A stretch of 64,000 bases of DNA from Enterococcus sp. DIV0660C. Its GTDB lineage: Bacteria; Bacillota; Bacilli; Lactobacillales; Enterococcaceae. Every line of letters begins with the position of its first letter. Position 1 is the stretch's first letter. Location of the stretch: positions 61,809 to 125,808 of the forward strand of contig NZ_JAFLWA010000031.1 of NCBI RefSeq assembly GCF_017316125.1, given 5' to 3'. This document shows, piece by piece, positions 1 through 8,146 of the stretch. The notes beneath the pieces are model-generated. The model was given only the letters and a program-made list of their open reading frames with translations. It was not told where the DNA came from and did no database searches. The translations under genes and the position numbers were made by a program.

Positions 1-393
1 GGAAGTCCAGCAAAAACGATTAATGGAATGACTGCAAAACTAGATATTTATAATGAAAATCCGATTGGTTCTTTCCGTGGAGCAGGCTGGGCACATGCTG
101 GGAAACAGACCTTTAATTATTGTTTTATCTTCTTGATGGACGCTGAGACTGGTAACGAAATTGAACGACAACAATCAAAAAATATTGCACGCCCAGATGT
201 AAATGCAATTTACGGATTAGCTAATGATAACAAGCCAGGCTTTGATGGAAGCATCAATATTACGAAACAAGCTGGTAAGAAAGCTTATATCAAAATTCGG
301 TTAACTAATGATAGTAGTGGAAATACAGTAGGTGGTGCAAAAGATGTAGACTTTAATGAATATGTATTAACAATCCCAAAACGGTCACACTAA
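1..393 (+). CDS. C-terminal fragment of a repeat-type surface or secreted protein
   Basis: The reading frame is open from base 1, so the gene starts upstream of the window and only the last 130 residues are seen. The visible part is one beta-rich module with an aromatic/glycine start (GAGWAHAG), a middle segment built on ETGNEIERQ and then a VNAIYGL...GFDGSINI segment. This layout resembles the C-terminal modules repeated in secreted cell-wall hydrolases and adhesins of lactobacilli, streptococci and enterococci, which pair a 'changes in state, position R-x-D-V' stretch with a 'GFD' stretch. No sortase motif or membrane anchor follows the module, so the protein is probably secreted or attached through other domains. 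The exact family is not recognised with certainty; the catalytic part, if any, lies outside the window. Confidence 0.55.
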   Translation, partial: GSPAKTINGMTAKLDIYNENPIGSFRGAGWAHAGKQTFNYCFIFLMDAETGNEIERQQSKNIARPDVNAIYGLANDNKPGFDGSINITKQAGKKAYIKIRLTNDSSGNTVGGAKDVDFNEYVLTIPKRSH

Positions 394-416
394 CATAAAA
401 TGATTAGGATTAACAA

Positions 417-454
417 AAGTTGGCACAAAACATAATTGTGTTTTGTGTCAACTT
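417..454 (-). terminator. Strong hairpin between convergent genes
   Basis: A 16-bp inverted repeat (left arm 417-432, right arm 439-454, one G-U pair, 6-base loop). The T-rich tail is on the minus-strand side (TTTTGTT), so it looks like the terminator of the decayed minus-strand gene to its right. It would also stall plus-strand transcripts from the partial gene. Confidence 0.6.
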
Positions 455-488
455 GGTACATAAAATAAAAAAAGATCAACTAAGGTTA

Positions 489-950
489 TCAACTGATATA
501 CCCATTATTTTTTAACGCTTTTTGATGTTCACAGGGTTCCCCAACAATTGTGAAGTTAGTGATTCTAGTGCTTTCTTGTTGATTTGACCAATCGTAAGTG
601 CAGTTTTTGCCAGTCCAAATGCTATCACAAGCAAAGCAATGATATTCCACTCCAATTAGTCCAGCTGGATTTTCACCTTGAATCTACCCAATACATTTAC
701 CTGTGCCATTGTCATCGTGGTTTGATCTAAGTCGAAATCATAAGGATTATAAGTAAATTCTGTTAGCGGTATCGCTTTAGTAACTAGTGCTTTTGCTAAT
801 ACAGGATCGACGCTAGTTTTTTCTTCGGATTTTTTCTGTTTTTTCTGATGTTTGTTCTTCTGATAGTTGTTTTTCTGGTTGTGTCTGTATCGTTTGTTGA
901 CTTGTTTCAGTTGAAATAGTTGAAGAAGCTATATCAGTTTTCTTTTCTTT
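489..950 (-). pseudogene. Decayed secreted-protein or lipoprotein gene, at least two frameshifts
   Basis: Reading the minus strand gives three consecutive protein-like pieces in different frames. The first (about 950 to 840) is a Ser/Thr/Gln/Glu-rich linker typical of secreted enterococcal proteins. The second (about 835 to 650) contains KAIPLTEFTYNPYDFDLD. The third (about 678 to 489) contains GVEYHCFACDSIW and ends at a TGA at 489-491. Frame changes fall in an A-rich run near 838 and near 670. A TGA around 951 and no upstream start codon show that the N-terminus (signal peptide) is missing too. The pieces together look like a signal-peptide-bearing protein with an acidic linker and a C-terminal Cys-containing domain. 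I do not recognise the family. This accounts for most of the gap between 394 and 996. Confidence 0.55.
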
Positions 951-996
951 TCAGGATTTTCCTGAATAATGGTAAAATAAAGAAAAGGGGGGATGC

Positions 997-2049
997 GTGT
1001 TGGAACTTAAGTTTTCCATGGTTGAACAAACCACAACGATTTCTTACGGTGAAACGTTAAGCAGTCTACTAAAACCATTGGCTATCAGAGAACCAATCTT
1101 GTTCTTAACTAATCAGCGTTATTATGATTTGTTTTCAGAAAAAATAAATCATTTTTTTGCAAATCAGGCAAATGTTGATTGGTATATTTGTACGAATAGT
1201 GCGCAATGCAATAACTTAACAGAACTTGCGCATCTCTTAGACTATGTCAAACGTTTTCCGGAAAATCAGCAGCTGGTTGTGATTGGATTTGGAAATGAAG
1301 GAATGATGGAATTAGCTAGTTTTTTTCAAAAACACACGATTCTTACAACGAAGCTTTGGTTGATTCCTGTATCTGCTCGTTCATTCGGTGGGGCATTAAC
1401 AAACAAACGCAGTATTTTACAGTTACCTTATCAGGCTGTTTTAGAAACAGAGAATTTGCCTGAACGAATTTTCTATGACCAAACGATTAGTGATCGCCAA
1501 GTTGAAGGCAAACAAATCGACTTTTTGACGTTTATCGTTTGTGGATTGGTTTGTGATTATGGTTTCTTACAGAGCTTATACAAAAATTACTCAACACAGC
1601 AAAAATTACACAACGTTCCTTTTTCAGGAATGCTTGAAGAATTGGTCTATTTTTACCAAGAAGAGGCGGAAAATCTTGCAACTTATGGTAAACTATTTGA
1701 GCAAGCTTTTTATCTAACAGAAAACGGACATTTATTATCAGCAAGTATGAAAAAATTTTTAGGATTGATTTTTCAATTAGTTTGGAATGTCGAGCGTAAT
1801 GCAATCTCTTTTCAATTGAAAAATTTTTTTATTTGGTTGCAACATCTTGGTTATCCAATTGACTGGTTGGAGCAGCTATTTGAAGCTGAATACTTAGAAA
1901 ATGTCTTGAGTTTAGCAGAAAAAAGCAAAAAGATTCTTGTTTTAGAAAAAATTGGTATAATAGAAGGATACCATTCACCAAGCGAGAATGAATTGTTGAA
2001 AATGATGACAAGATATCAACAAATTGTCAATGAGATTAGAGGGAATTGA
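997..2049 (+). CDS. Divergent 3-dehydroquinate synthase-like protein
   Basis: The 350-residue product matches the size and outline of AroB. It has an N-terminal half with SYGETLSSLLKPL and a Rossmann-like strand, then GFGNEGMMELASFF followed by LIPVSARSFGGALTNK, which lines up with the AroB glycine loop and its 'VPTTLLAQVDSSVGGK' stretch. By eye, the metal-ligand glutamate of the AroB 'AEVIKYGLI' motif falls on Thr in LTFIVCGLVC. Of the two histidines of 'GHTFGHAIE' only one seems kept (NGHLLSASM). The protein may therefore be non-catalytic. Start is GTG 997 or TTG 1000 after AAGGGGGG. It abuts ypiA, a gene often next to aro genes. The assignment is tentative; it could also be an unrelated alpha/beta protein. 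Confidence 0.45.
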   Translation: MLELKFSMVEQTTTISYGETLSSLLKPLAIREPILFLTNQRYYDLFSEKINHFFANQANVDWYICTNSAQCNNLTELAHLLDYVKRFPENQQLVVIGFGNEGMMELASFFQKHTILTTKLWLIPVSARSFGGALTNKRSILQLPYQAVLETENLPERIFYDQTISDRQVEGKQIDFLTFIVCGLVCDYGFLQSLYKNYSTQQKLHNVPFSGMLEELVYFYQEEAENLATYGKLFEQAFYLTENGHLLSASMKKFLGLIFQLVWNVERNAISFQLKNFFIWLQHLGYPIDWLEQLFEAEYLENVLSLAEKSKKILVLEKIGIIEGYHSPSENELLKMMTRYQQIVNEIRGN

Positions 2050-3303
2050 ATGAAAACGTATAGTGAAAAAATGTTACAAGCCTTGTCTGAAGAAGATTTA
2101 GCACAGGCGCAACTATTACTTGTACAGGCTTTAAAGGAAGACCCAGCGGATGTTTTAGCTGAATTAGGCGAAGAGCTATTAGCAATTGGCTTTTTAGAAG
2201 AAGCAAAACAAATTTTTGAGCAACTTGTCACGCAATATCCTGAAAATGATGGCTTAAATATTCCATTGGCAGAGATCGCGATTGAAGATAATGAAATTGA
2301 CGAAGCATTTACGTATCTAGAAAAGATAAGTAAAGAGAGTGATTATTATCCGCAAGCGTTATTGGCCATTGCTGATCTGTATCAAGTAATTGGTATTCCA
2401 GAAGTAAGTGAAGCAAAATTAAAAGAAGCAGCTAGTTTACTTCCCGACGAACCATTGATTCAATTTGCTTTAGCAGAATTGTATTTTTCGGTGGATCGAT
2501 TTAAAGAGGCCGCTGTTATTTATGACAACTTGTTAAACAGTCAGATCAAAGAAATTTCTGGTATTTCCATGCAAGAACGTTTAGGGCAATCACTAAGTAT
2601 GCAAGGTGAGTTTGAAGCAGCAATCGAACCATTAGAAGCAGCATTGGAAGAAGAACGTACAGATGATCGATTGTTCCAATTAGCTTTTACGAACTTACAA
2701 TTAAAAGAAAATCAACAAGCAATCAATTACCTGCAGGAATTACGGACAGTTAATCCGCATTATCAATCACTTTATTTGTATTTAGGACAAGCACTACAAG
2801 AAGAAGAATTGGTTGAAGAAGCACAAACAGTGTTAGAAGAAGGAATCAAAGAAAATCCGTATCAAGTTGAACTGTATCATTTAGCTTCTGAAAACGCCTT
2901 TCGTTTGCATGACAAAGAAAGTGCTGAAAAATTATTGTTGCAAGCTCTTGAGTTAGGAGAAAAACAAGATGATACGTTATTGACTTTAAGTAATCTTTAT
3001 TTAAATGAAGAACGTTATGAAGATGTTATTAATGCAGTCAACCAAATGGAAGAAACAGCAAATCCGTATGCCGAATGGAATTTAGCTCATGCGTATAATG
3101 AATTAGAAGATTTTGCTGTTGCAGCGCTCCATTATGAGCAAGCTTTCCACGAGTTGCAACATGAACCAGATTTCTTGAAAGAATACGCATTTTTCTTACG
3201 TGAGGAAGGAAAACTGGATCAAGCAAAAGAACTATTAAAACATTACTTACATCATGAACCTGGAGATATGGAGGCCCTGTCTTTATTAGATGATCTATCA
3301 TAA
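2050..3303 (+). CDS. ypiA: YpiA-type tetratricopeptide repeat protein
   Basis: 417 residues made almost entirely of about eleven to twelve 34-residue helix-turn-helix TPR units (for example LAEIAIEDNEIDEAFTYLEK and LAHAYNELEDFAVAALHYEQ). There is no signal peptide or membrane segment, so it is a cytoplasmic scaffold. Length and the partner ypiB immediately downstream match the Bacillus YpiA family. The ATG directly follows the stop of the preceding gene, suggesting co-transcription and translational coupling. TPR proteins bind other proteins; the partner cannot be named from sequence. Confidence 0.85.
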   Translation: MKTYSEKMLQALSEEDLAQAQLLLVQALKEDPADVLAELGEELLAIGFLEEAKQIFEQLVTQYPENDGLNIPLAEIAIEDNEIDEAFTYLEKISKESDYYPQALLAIADLYQVIGIPEVSEAKLKEAASLLPDEPLIQFALAELYFSVDRFKEAAVIYDNLLNSQIKEISGISMQERLGQSLSMQGEFEAAIEPLEAALEEERTDDRLFQLAFTNLQLKENQQAINYLQELRTVNPHYQSLYLYLGQALQEEELVEEAQTVLEEGIKENPYQVELYHLASENAFRLHDKESAEKLLLQALELGEKQDDTLLTLSNLYLNEERYEDVINAVNQMEETANPYAEWNLAHAYNELEDFAVAALHYEQAFHELQHEPDFLKEYAFFLREEGKLDQAKELLKHYLHHEPGDMEALSLLDDLS

Positions 3304-3315
3304 GGGGTGATCAAG

Positions 3316-3891
3316 ATGTTTATAAATGTGCGAGAAAAAAAGAACTTCCTAACATGGATGGTGAATCATGTTTCATTTAGTCGTCGTGAAGTTTTTTGGA
3401 TTTTGAATTACTTGTCAAATCATGAAGCGATTTTGAAAAATGTTCATTTTGTTGAGGGGGCGGATCAAACTTCCCGTGGCTTACAAATCAGCGACTTGTC
3501 TGTAGCTGGTGAACCAATGAAGTTGTTTTTAAAAGGAAAAGTATTTACTGATACGGATCAGATCTTTCATGAAATTCGATTGAATCGAACGGAACCATTG
3601 TATGTGGAATGTTTTTTTGAAGATGCGTGGCAAACGAGTGAATATCTATCGATTTTAGAAGACAATCCTTTTGCTACTTGGGAATCAACGATTGCGGAAG
3701 AAGAAACAGAAGCAATTGAAAAATACTTTCATGTAAAAGAACAAGAGGCACACTTAAAGATGCTTTACGCACAAATTGATCAAGCATTAGAAGATGGAAA
3801 TAAGGATGCGTTCTTGAAACTATCCGATGAAGTCAATCGTCAAATTTTAGCAGATGCACAAAAAGCGTCAGATAAAAATGGCGTTAGTTAA
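3316..3891 (+). CDS. ypiB: YpiB / UPF0302 family protein
   Basis: 191 residues. The N-terminal two-thirds carries the UPF0302 core: [12 protein letters not shown], then [14 protein letters not shown] and VECFFEDAW. The C-terminus is a charged helix with a typical short YpiB tail. An upstream GTG at 3307 is in frame, but AAGGGG at 3302-3307 sits eight bases before ATG 3316, so the ATG is taken as the start. The gene is three codons from ypiA and forms one operon with it, as in Bacillus. No enzymatic function is established for the family as far as I know. Confidence 0.85.
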   Translation: MFINVREKKNFLTWMVNHVSFSRREVFWILNYLSNHEAILKNVHFVEGADQTSRGLQISDLSVAGEPMKLFLKGKVFTDTDQIFHEIRLNRTEPLYVECFFEDAWQTSEYLSILEDNPFATWESTIAEEETEAIEKYFHVKEQEAHLKMLYAQIDQALEDGNKDAFLKLSDEVNRQILADAQKASDKNGVS

Positions 3892-3900
3892 TCAAAAAAA

Positions 3901-4100
3901 TTGTAGTTCCAAGCAATAAGATGCGTTTCTAAAAATCGTTTTTCCTCTTTTTATGAAAAGAGAATTTATTGCCGAAGAAGCTGCTTGGGGAACACCATGG
4001 ATAAGGTGGTGCGCAAAATGTTTGGCTTCGACAAGATAGCAGACATGTAAAATAGCTTTAGATTGTTTGTGATTTCGAAGAGTTGTTTTAAGCGCACCGT
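3901..4100. ncRNA. Candidate structured RNA between convergent genes
   Basis: The region has no ORF but several mutually compatible helices. Helix A pairs GTTCC (3906-3910) with GGAAC (3989-3993) and continues AAGC/GCTT; a small hairpin pairs CACC (3993-3996) with GGTG (4005-4008); helix B pairs GGTGCGC (4008-4014) with GCGCACC (4092-4098) and encloses CTTCGA/TCGAAG (4026-4031 and 4075-4080). On the plus strand it runs into the terminator at 4112-4153. On the minus strand helix A is followed by a T-run. It does not carry RNase P, SRP or tmRNA signature sequences. Direction and identity are unknown. Confidence 0.35.
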
Positions 4101-4111
4101 TTATTTAAAAG

Positions 4112-4153
4112 AAAAGGGGCTGTGACAATATTGTTGTCACAGCCCTTTTTTTT
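4112..4153. terminator. Bidirectional intrinsic terminator
   Basis: Inverted repeat GGGGCTGTGACAA / TTGTCACAGCCC with A-run before and T-run after, so it can work in both directions. It serves the ypiA-ypiB side and, on the minus strand, overlaps the last codons of the YitT gene. Confidence 0.85.
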
Positions 4154-5027
4154 GTCTGAATTTCAATCGTTTGGTTTGAGGCTTCAAATAGGTAAATCCT
4201 TCACCGGCAACTTCATGAACATTAATGACGGAGAGAAAAGCTTGTTCATCAATTTCATGGATGATTTGCTTGGCAGAGGCCAATTCGCTAGAACTAACAA
4301 CTAAGTAAATGATTTTCTTTGAATAACCAGAAAATCCACCCTCACCATTTAAAAAAGTGACTCCTCGTTGTAGACCAGTCATCAATAACGGTGCAATTTC
4401 ATCACTTTTATTAGAAACAACCAATAGACCTTTTGCAGAATAACCACCATCAAGAATCGAATCAACCACTCGACTGAATACGTACGAAACAATCAAGGTG
4501 TACATCATTCGTTTCAAATCAAGATAAGTTAATGAAGCCAGTAACACGATAATATCAAAAGTGAGTAATGAGCGTCCCATAGATATACCATAATTCTTTT
4601 CTAAAATACGTGCAATGATGTCACTACCGCCAGTCGTTCCTCCCATACGATAGACCAAACCGCTACCCACGCCAGCAATGAGCCCTGCTAATAAAGCAAC
4701 AATCAATAAGTCATGTTCTAAATTGATCTCAATAGGGACACGTTGCCAAACCCAAAGAGCAGCTGATAAAGAAACAGTTCCTAGAATGGTGTAAGCGAGT
4801 GAGCGTCTACCAAGAATTTTTCCCCCGATGAGAATCAACGGAATATTGATAAGTAAAGTTGTATAAGCGGGATCAATACCAAAGAGTGCGCGTAAAATCA
4901 AAGTAATTCCTGAAACACCACCTTCAGCTAAATGATTTGCGATATTTAGATAGACAAGTCCAAAGGCATAGATACTTGTTCCAATAATAATAAAGAAAAC
5001 CTCTTTAATTGTTTTTAATAATGTCAT
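4137..5027 (-). CDS. YitT family membrane protein with C-terminal DUF2179 domain
   Basis: 296 residues. Five or six hydrophobic segments fill roughly residues 10-180 and contain the family signatures HLAEGGVSGITLI and MGGTTGGSDIIARI. The last 80 residues (VVSNKSDEIAPLL onward) form the cytoplasmic DUF2179 ferredoxin-like domain. The longest ORF starts at 5114, but the first 29 residues are not hydrophobic or conserved. ATG at 5027 follows AGGGAT at the correct distance, so it was chosen. It is monocistronic and convergent with ypiB. A shorter paralogue without DUF2179 lies at 51305-51985. Substrate is unknown for the family. Confidence 0.88.
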   Translation of the reverse strand: MTLLKTIKEVFFIIIGTSIYAFGLVYLNIANHLAEGGVSGITLILRALFGIDPAYTTLLINIPLILIGGKILGRRSLAYTILGTVSLSAALWVWQRVPIEINLEHDLLIVALLAGLIAGVGSGLVYRMGGTTGGSDIIARILEKNYGISMGRSLLTFDIIVLLASLTYLDLKRMMYTLIVSYVFSRVVDSILDGGYSAKGLLVVSNKSDEIAPLLMTGLQRGVTFLNGEGGFSGYSKKIIYLVVSSSELASAKQIIHEIDEQAFLSVINVHEVAGEGFTYLKPQTKRLKFRQKKGL

Positions 5028-5176
5028 GTGATCCCTGCTTTCGTTAAAATAGCTGAAAAAGTTAGAAAATTTTTTCAATTCAATATTAATGTAGCATGTA
5101 ATTTTCATTTTCACAATTGCTCTTAGCTATGTTTTACTGTAAAGTTTTGTTAGGATAAACTTGAAAGGGGAACGCT

Positions 5177-5524
5177 ATGAAGAACGAACGGACATTAAGA
5201 AGTATGCAGGTAGAGGTGGATGAGTATATTCAACAATTCAAGGTCGGTTATTTTTCTCCTTTAGCTCAAATGGCACGCTTGACGGAAGAAGTTGGCGAGC
5301 TTGCGCGAGAAGTCAATCATTCTTATGGTGAAAAAGCGAAAAAGAAAACGGAGAAAGAAAATTCTGTTGCACAAGAGTTAGGCGATGTGCTTTTTGTTAC
5401 AATGATTATGGCTAATTCACTAGATATTGATTTGACAGAAACTTTTGAGAAGAATATGGAAAAGTTTAACCGAAGAGATCATTACCGATTTGAGAGAAAA
5501 GATGGTCAAAGGGACGAAGGATAA
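5177..5524 (+). CDS. MazG-like nucleotide pyrophosphohydrolase (YpjD type)
   Basis: 115 residues with the all-alpha MazG/NTP-PPase core: the metal-binding helix RLTEEVGELAREVNH (EExxE) followed by ELGDVLFVTMIMAN (ExxD). Family members hydrolyse NTPs or dNTPs to monophosphate and pyrophosphate, for house-cleaning of abnormal nucleotides. The substrate here is not readable from sequence. ATG at 5177 follows GAAAGGGG. It lies 37 bases before cca and probably shares its transcript; a ypjD gene also lies upstream of cca in Bacillus. Confidence 0.85.
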   Translation: MKNERTLRSMQVEVDEYIQQFKVGYFSPLAQMARLTEEVGELAREVNHSYGEKAKKKTEKENSVAQELGDVLFVTMIMANSLDIDLTETFEKNMEKFNRRDHYRFERKDGQRDEG

Positions 5525-5561
5525 ACGTCCAATCAAAGAGAAATACTGAAGAGGTAGAAAA

Positions 5562-6770
5562 ATGAAATTAGAACAATTACCGCTGGAGTACCAAAAGGCG
5601 ATTCCAGTTTTACAAAAATTAGAACATGCCGGATATGAAGCTTATTTTGTCGGCGGGAGTGTTCGTGACATCTTATTACATCAGGAAATTCATGACGTGG
5701 ATATTGCAACGAGTGCGTTCCCACAAGAAATCAAAACGCTGTTCCCTCGAACGATTGATGTCGGCATTGAACACGGAACCGTTTTAGTCTTAGAAGAAGA
5801 GGAACAATATGAGATTACAACCTTTCGAACAGAATCGACTTATCAAGATTTTCGACGTCCGGATAAAGTGGAATTTGTTCGTTCGCTTGAGGAAGATCTA
5901 AAGCGACGTGATTTTACAATTAATGCATTTGCTTTAAAAGAAGACGGAAAAATCATCGACCTTTTTGATGGCTTGGCTGATTTACATAACCATGTTTTAC
6001 GAGCTGTAGGAAATCCTCACGAGCGTTTTCATGAAGATGCACTACGAATGATGCGTGGGCTGCGATTTGTTAGTCAATTGGGCTTTGAATTAGAAACAGA
6101 AACAATGGAAGCAATCAAAGAAAACCACGCCCTATTGGGGAAAATTTCTATTGAGCGAATCAATATTGAATTTGTCAAAATGCTTTTGGGAAAAAATCGT
6201 CGAGCAGGTTTACAAGCATTCGTTGAAACCGAATGTTACATCTATTGTCCAAGTCTAAGTGAGGAAGGTGAAGCCTTGCTACGAATGGCTGATTTGCCAG
6301 ATATTCCGTTGAGAACTGAAAGTCAAGCATGGGCATTGCTACTAAATCAATTAGGTCTAGCTGGTTCAGCAGTCCGACCTTTTTTGAAAAGTTGGAAGTG
6401 CTCCAATCAAATGATTAAAGAGGTACAGGCGTTAGTCCAAGGATTGACTTTGCGACAACAGGGGCCGTTATTACCAATGTCTCTGTATCAACTAGGGGAA
6501 ACAGCAGCTGTTCAAGTAGAAGAATTAATGGTTTATTTTGAGAAAACACCTGAGCTTGAGAAAGTAAAGGAGGCTTATCAAGAACTTCCAATCAAATCAT
6601 TACGAGATTTAGCAATCGATGGGAAAATTTTACTAGCTACGATGGAGCGAAAACCAGGTCAATGGGTCAGTGAGGCACTGCATTCGGCAGAAGAAGCGGT
6701 CATTAATCAACTAGTGAAAAATGAGCGTGAAGTATTATTGACTTACGTGAAGGAGCAACTCAGTAATTAA
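5562..6770 (+). CDS. cca: CCA-adding enzyme (tRNA nucleotidyltransferase)
   Basis: 402 residues, the usual size for the Firmicute class II enzyme that adds or repairs the 3' CCA of tRNAs. Visible motifs are YFVGGSVRDIL and the metal-binding HDVDIATSAFP (DxD), RRDFTINAFAL with the ribose/base-recognition segment, and EDALRMMRGLRF. These are followed by the helical neck, body and tail domains. ATG at 5562 after AAGAGGT. It is closed by a clear terminator 12 bases after the stop. Confidence 0.95.
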   Translation: MKLEQLPLEYQKAIPVLQKLEHAGYEAYFVGGSVRDILLHQEIHDVDIATSAFPQEIKTLFPRTIDVGIEHGTVLVLEEEEQYEITTFRTESTYQDFRRPDKVEFVRSLEEDLKRRDFTINAFALKEDGKIIDLFDGLADLHNHVLRAVGNPHERFHEDALRMMRGLRFVSQLGFELETETMEAIKENHALLGKISIERINIEFVKMLLGKNRRAGLQAFVETECYIYCPSLSEEGEALLRMADLPDIPLRTESQAWALLLNQLGLAGSAVRPFLKSWKCSNQMIKEVQALVQGLTLRQQGPLLPMSLYQLGETAAVQVEELMVYFEKTPELEKVKEAYQELPIKSLRDLAIDGKILLATMERKPGQWVSEALHSAEEAVINQLVKNEREVLLTYVKEQLSN

Positions 6771-6782
6771 AGTATAAGAGGA

Positions 6783-6817
6783 GGCGTGGAAAAAAATATT
6801 TTTTCCACGCCCTTTTT
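6783..6817 (+). terminator. Intrinsic terminator after cca
   Basis: GGCGTGGAAAAAA / TTTTTTCCACGCC hairpin followed by CTTTTT, immediately downstream of the cca stop codon. The remaining 280 bases to the next gene show an extended -10 (TGTTATGCT near 7040) as likely promoter for the gene at 7099, and nothing else clear. Confidence 0.9.
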
Positions 6818-7098
6818 CTGAATAAATGTTGTTTCTCAAACAGCTCTTCTATGTAGCTTGCATCCATTCAATAGATGAAGAGCTACTCTGTATGACTACT
6901 GGCTAGAGTATTGAGCCAAAATGTTTTAAATTACAACTTCTATTCACGGTTTTCTCCAAGCTACGTCTTTGACAATAAGTTCTCTTTTCATAAAAAATAT
7001 GAAAAACTATTTTTAGAACTTAAAATGTGACCACTTACATTTGTTATGCTAAACTTGTAGTGCAATGCTGATTATTATTTGGAAGAAGGAGATTTTTT

Positions 7099-7554
7099 AT
7101 GAAAAAAGAAATGACAGCGCTAAAATTTTATTTCCGTAATGGAGAAACTTGGACGATTGATCGTCGTCATATTGGTGACTTATGGATCAAACAAATCACA
7201 ACGAGCTTTGGAAGAATCAATGGAAGTGAATTTGTTGAGATTCATCCATGTGCTGGATTTAAAATCGAAATTTTTCAAGAAGGCGACTCAGTTGCAACGC
7301 ATGATATCAACTTGGGTGGCTTAGAAATGGGCATGTTTAGCCGTGCGTTAAAATATGAAGATATTGAGCGAATGGAAATTTTATATCGTAATGGTACGCC
7401 TGATATGGTTTATTTCCCTTACCTAGATAAAGGAACAGAAGGTTTGGACAATCAATATCAATCAACAAAAATCAGTGAACAAACGGGAAGCTTGTACATC
7501 GTCATCAATCCTGAACAACGTGTAGAAGAAGTTTACAGCCAATTTTTCGAATAG
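7099..7554 (+). CDS. Uncharacterised 151-residue cytoplasmic protein
   Basis: I do not recognise the family. The protein has no signal peptide or membrane span and alternates short beta strands (LKFYFRNGETWTI, FVEIHPCAGFKIEI, SLYIVINPEQ), suggesting a small beta-barrel or PH-like fold. ATG at 7099 is preceded by AGAAGGAGA, a strong ribosome binding site, so it is a real gene. It is monocistronic, between its own promoter and a terminator at 7564-7617. Codon use looks like its neighbours. Confidence 0.7.
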   Translation: MKKEMTALKFYFRNGETWTIDRRHIGDLWIKQITTSFGRINGSEFVEIHPCAGFKIEIFQEGDSVATHDINLGGLEMGMFSRALKYEDIERMEILYRNGTPDMVYFPYLDKGTEGLDNQYQSTKISEQTGSLYIVINPEQRVEEVYSQFFE

Positions 7555-7563
7555 AAAAGTAGT

Positions 7564-7617
7564 AAAATGTATTTGTTTTTTTCCTCGACTACGGGGCGAA
7601 AAATGGATACATTTTTT
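7564..7617 (+). terminator. Long-armed intrinsic terminator
   Basis: Outer arms AAAATGTAT (7564-7572) and ATACATTTT, with an inner stem around CC...GGGG, ending in a T-run. It closes the 7099 gene. The rest of the gap to 7859 shows no further element I can support. Confidence 0.75.
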
Positions 7618-7858
7618 GCTGTGTCCATTTGTAAAATCGCTTAGTGCAGTGAAATGAAAGCTTCATTTTTATTTTCTGAAAGAACTTTTTAATTTTTTTG
7701 CGGAAAACTTGCTATCTTGCATCTTTTGGAATAGAATAGGGTCTTGAAAAATCATTGTAAACAGCAAACGGACAATAGTGAAACGAGAGATGAGCTCGAT
7801 TAAAAGAGTTCGAAGTTTTGCTATCAAATGTGCAGTTTGTATATAGGAGATCTGAAAA

Positions 7859-8134
7859 ATGAGAGAGAGTTTTGAAAAACAAAAAAGACTGTTGCATGAT
7901 CGCTATGGGGCATTTTCAATGGAAGATCGTCGTCGGATTCTTTGCTATTTACGAAAGAAAAATATTTTAACGTATCGTCAAATGGAACGTTTAAAACATG
8001 AATTACTTCGTTTAGAATCAAAACGAGTACAGTGTGAATTAGATGGCAATGAGGTACAAGCTGAAGCTGTCGAAAGTAAGATTTTGAAGAAAAAGGAACA
8101 ATTTTTAAAGGTACTTGCACAAAATAAAAAATAG
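7859..8134 (+). CDS. Small basic helical protein, unknown
   Basis: 91 residues, highly charged and predicted almost fully helical (RRRILCYLRKKNI, RQMERLKHELLRLESK, ESKILKKKEQFLKVL), possibly a short coiled coil. ATG at 7859 with GGAGATCTGAAAA upstream. It is 12 bases before the Na+/H+ antiporter gene, so the two are probably co-transcribed. It may act with or regulate the antiporter, but that is only context. No family recognised. Confidence 0.6.
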   Translation: MRESFEKQKRLLHDRYGAFSMEDRRRILCYLRKKNILTYRQMERLKHELLRLESKRVQCELDGNEVQAEAVESKILKKKEQFLKVLAQNKK

Positions 8135-8146
8135 AGGAGATGGGCC

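Noticed and set aside
3901..4100. RNase P RNA, tmRNA, SRP RNA or 6S RNA
   Set aside because: None of the conserved core sequences of the first three is present, and the two adjacent helical domains do not form the single long hairpin of 6S RNA.
7671..7685. CodY-like box TATTTTCTGAAAGAA upstream of the 7859 gene
   Set aside because: Only 11 of 15 matches and no promoter elements nearby.
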